A DNA stretch of 6,339 nt. Origin: JBJXGF01 sp046153015. Lineage in GTDB: Bacteria > Actinomycetota > Acidimicrobiia > Acidimicrobiales > CAIXPF01. Below are positions 5,574 through 6,339 of this stretch, one piece after another (position 1 is the stretch's first letter; every line of letters begins with the position of its first letter). The notes under the pieces were generated by a model. The model was not told the origin of the DNA and did no database searches. It was given only the letters and a program-made list of their open reading frames with translations. Location of the stretch: assembly GCA_046153015.1 (NCBI GenBank), contig JBJXGF010000281.1:1-6339 (forward strand), written 5' to 3'. Made by a program: the position numbers and the translations under genes.

Positions 5574-6339
5574 GTGAGCTCCGCGAGCCGCCAGCCCGAG
5601 CCGCGGCGGCCGGCGCCGGCATCGCCGTTCGGCAAGCGCCTGTTGGCGGCCACCGCCGCGGTGAGCGCCGCCGCGCTGCTCATCGGCGGCGCGTTCGCGG
5701 TGCGGGCGTTCCGCGGCGACCAGCGCGAGGTCCGCGTCGACCTTGCCCGCGCCGTGCGGGACGCCGAGGCGGAGGCCGACCGGTTCCTGCAGGACCGCCT
5801 GGCGGTGCTCTCGGGCCTCGCCGCCGCCCCGGCAGTGGTGCAGGGCGACCGGCCGGCGATGCAGGAGCTGTTCACCGCCATCGTCGGCGACCGCGTGATC
5901 CTCGACGACATCGGCTGGACGCCCCTCGACGGGCGCGGCGCAGTGCTGGCCGGCGTGCCGCTGGCCGACACGGCCGAGGTCGACCTCTCGCAGCGGGAGT
6001 ACCTGCAGGCGGTCCGCGCGACCGGCCGGCCCTACGTGAGCGACGGGCTGGTGGCGCAGCTTCGCCCGGCGCCGGTGGTGGTGCTGGCCGTGCCCTCGGC
6101 CGACGCCGCCGGCGCGCCCACCGGCGTGGTCACCGGCGTGGTGCGCCTCGACGTGCTCACCCCGTCGGGCGCGGCGCTCGGCGGCGGCCGCTCGGTGTCG
6201 ATCATCGACCGGGCGGGCCGGCGGATCGTGGCGCCGGCGCCGATCCCCGAGCTCACCCCGACGCCGCCGGAGCTGCTGACCCGCCTGCGGGCCGCCGGCG
6301 AGGACCGCGCCGTCGCCATCGACGGCGTGCCGTCGCGGG
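5574..6339 (+). CDS. Membrane receptor with extracytoplasmic Cache-like sensor domain, 3' end beyond the window
   Basis: This is the N-terminal part (255 codons visible) of a probable signal-transduction receptor. A Pro/Arg-rich cytoplasmic start (about residues 1-22) is followed by one hydrophobic segment at about 23-43 and then an extracytoplasmic region. This has a long helix (about 48-83) and a PAS-like/Cache fold with the usual cues: W115 and LDGRGAVLAG at 118-127, R141-x-Y143 (SQREYLQAV), TGRPYVSDG at 150-158, VVVLAVPSAD at 168-177, GVVTGVVRLD at 184-193, then a second strand set VSIIDRAGRRIVAP at 208-221. This is typical of dCache sensors that bind small ligands such as organic acids or amino acids. 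The output domain (kinase, cyclase, PP2C-type phosphatase or chemoreceptor) is outside the window. The frame from GTG at 5574 is open to the window end, with codon use like the neighbours. It is divergent from the DUF2254 gene. Confidence 0.82.
   Translation, partial: MSSASRQPEPRRPAPASPFGKRLLAATAAVSAAALLIGGAFAVRAFRGDQREVRVDLARAVRDAEAEADRFLQDRLAVLSGLAAAPAVVQGDRPAMQELFTAIVGDRVILDDIGWTPLDGRGAVLAGVPLADTAEVDLSQREYLQAVRATGRPYVSDGLVAQLRPAPVVVLAVPSADAAGAPTGVVTGVVRLDVLTPSGAALGGGRSVSIIDRAGRRIVAPAPIPELTPTPPELLTRLRAAGEDRAVAIDGVPSR

Noticed and set aside
5465..5971. Upstream extension of the DUF2254 frame to 5971
   Set aside because: It runs antisense through the sensor gene and is Ser/Arg/Ala-rich low-complexity sequence without family similarity.
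6032..6319. Minus-strand open frame near the right edge
   Set aside because: It is antisense to the Cache-like domain; low-complexity Ser/Ala/Gly/Thr sequence.

Overview
This window looks chromosomal and comes from a very GC-rich bacterium (well above 70% GC by eye, with third codon positions almost all G or C). GTG starts, few strong ribosome binding sites, TANNNT-type -10 boxes close to start codons and the protein families present point to Actinomycetota. An Acidimicrobiia-like lineage is plausible, but the sequence alone does not settle it. There are no mobile elements, RNA genes or CRISPR arrays, and no gene-free stretch longer than about 155 bases.

Layout: five genes lie on the minus strand and one on the plus strand. 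In minus-strand reading order they are: a compact DUF2254-type membrane protein (5464 to 4562); a DedA/VTT-family membrane protein (4406 to 3750); an SF2 helicase with a four-cysteine C-terminus (3714 to 1954); a classical short-chain dehydrogenase/reductase (1903 to 1052); and a zinc-dependent alcohol dehydrogenase (1031 leftward, cut by the window edge). Diverging from the DUF2254 gene, a plus-strand gene starts at 5574 and runs off the right edge. It encodes the N-terminus of a membrane receptor with an extracytoplasmic Cache-like sensor domain.

Transcription units (inference): the SDR and ADH genes are 20 bases apart and look like one operon for alcohol/ketone redox metabolism. dedA and the helicase gene are 35 bases apart and may be co-transcribed, though two small palindromes sit between them. 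The DUF2254 gene appears separate and ends in a triple 10-bp repeat that supplies stops in all three frames and part of a hairpin. The 109-bp divergent region at 5465-5573 probably holds both outward promoters.

The most unusual items are the DUF2254 protein, which seems to have lost the central soluble part of the family and joins the membrane domain to the conserved C-terminal module through a Pro/Ala-rich linker, and the stand-alone helicase with its CxxC-x19-CxC tail. I see no convincing new multi-gene system; most of the region is ordinary chromosomal gene content.
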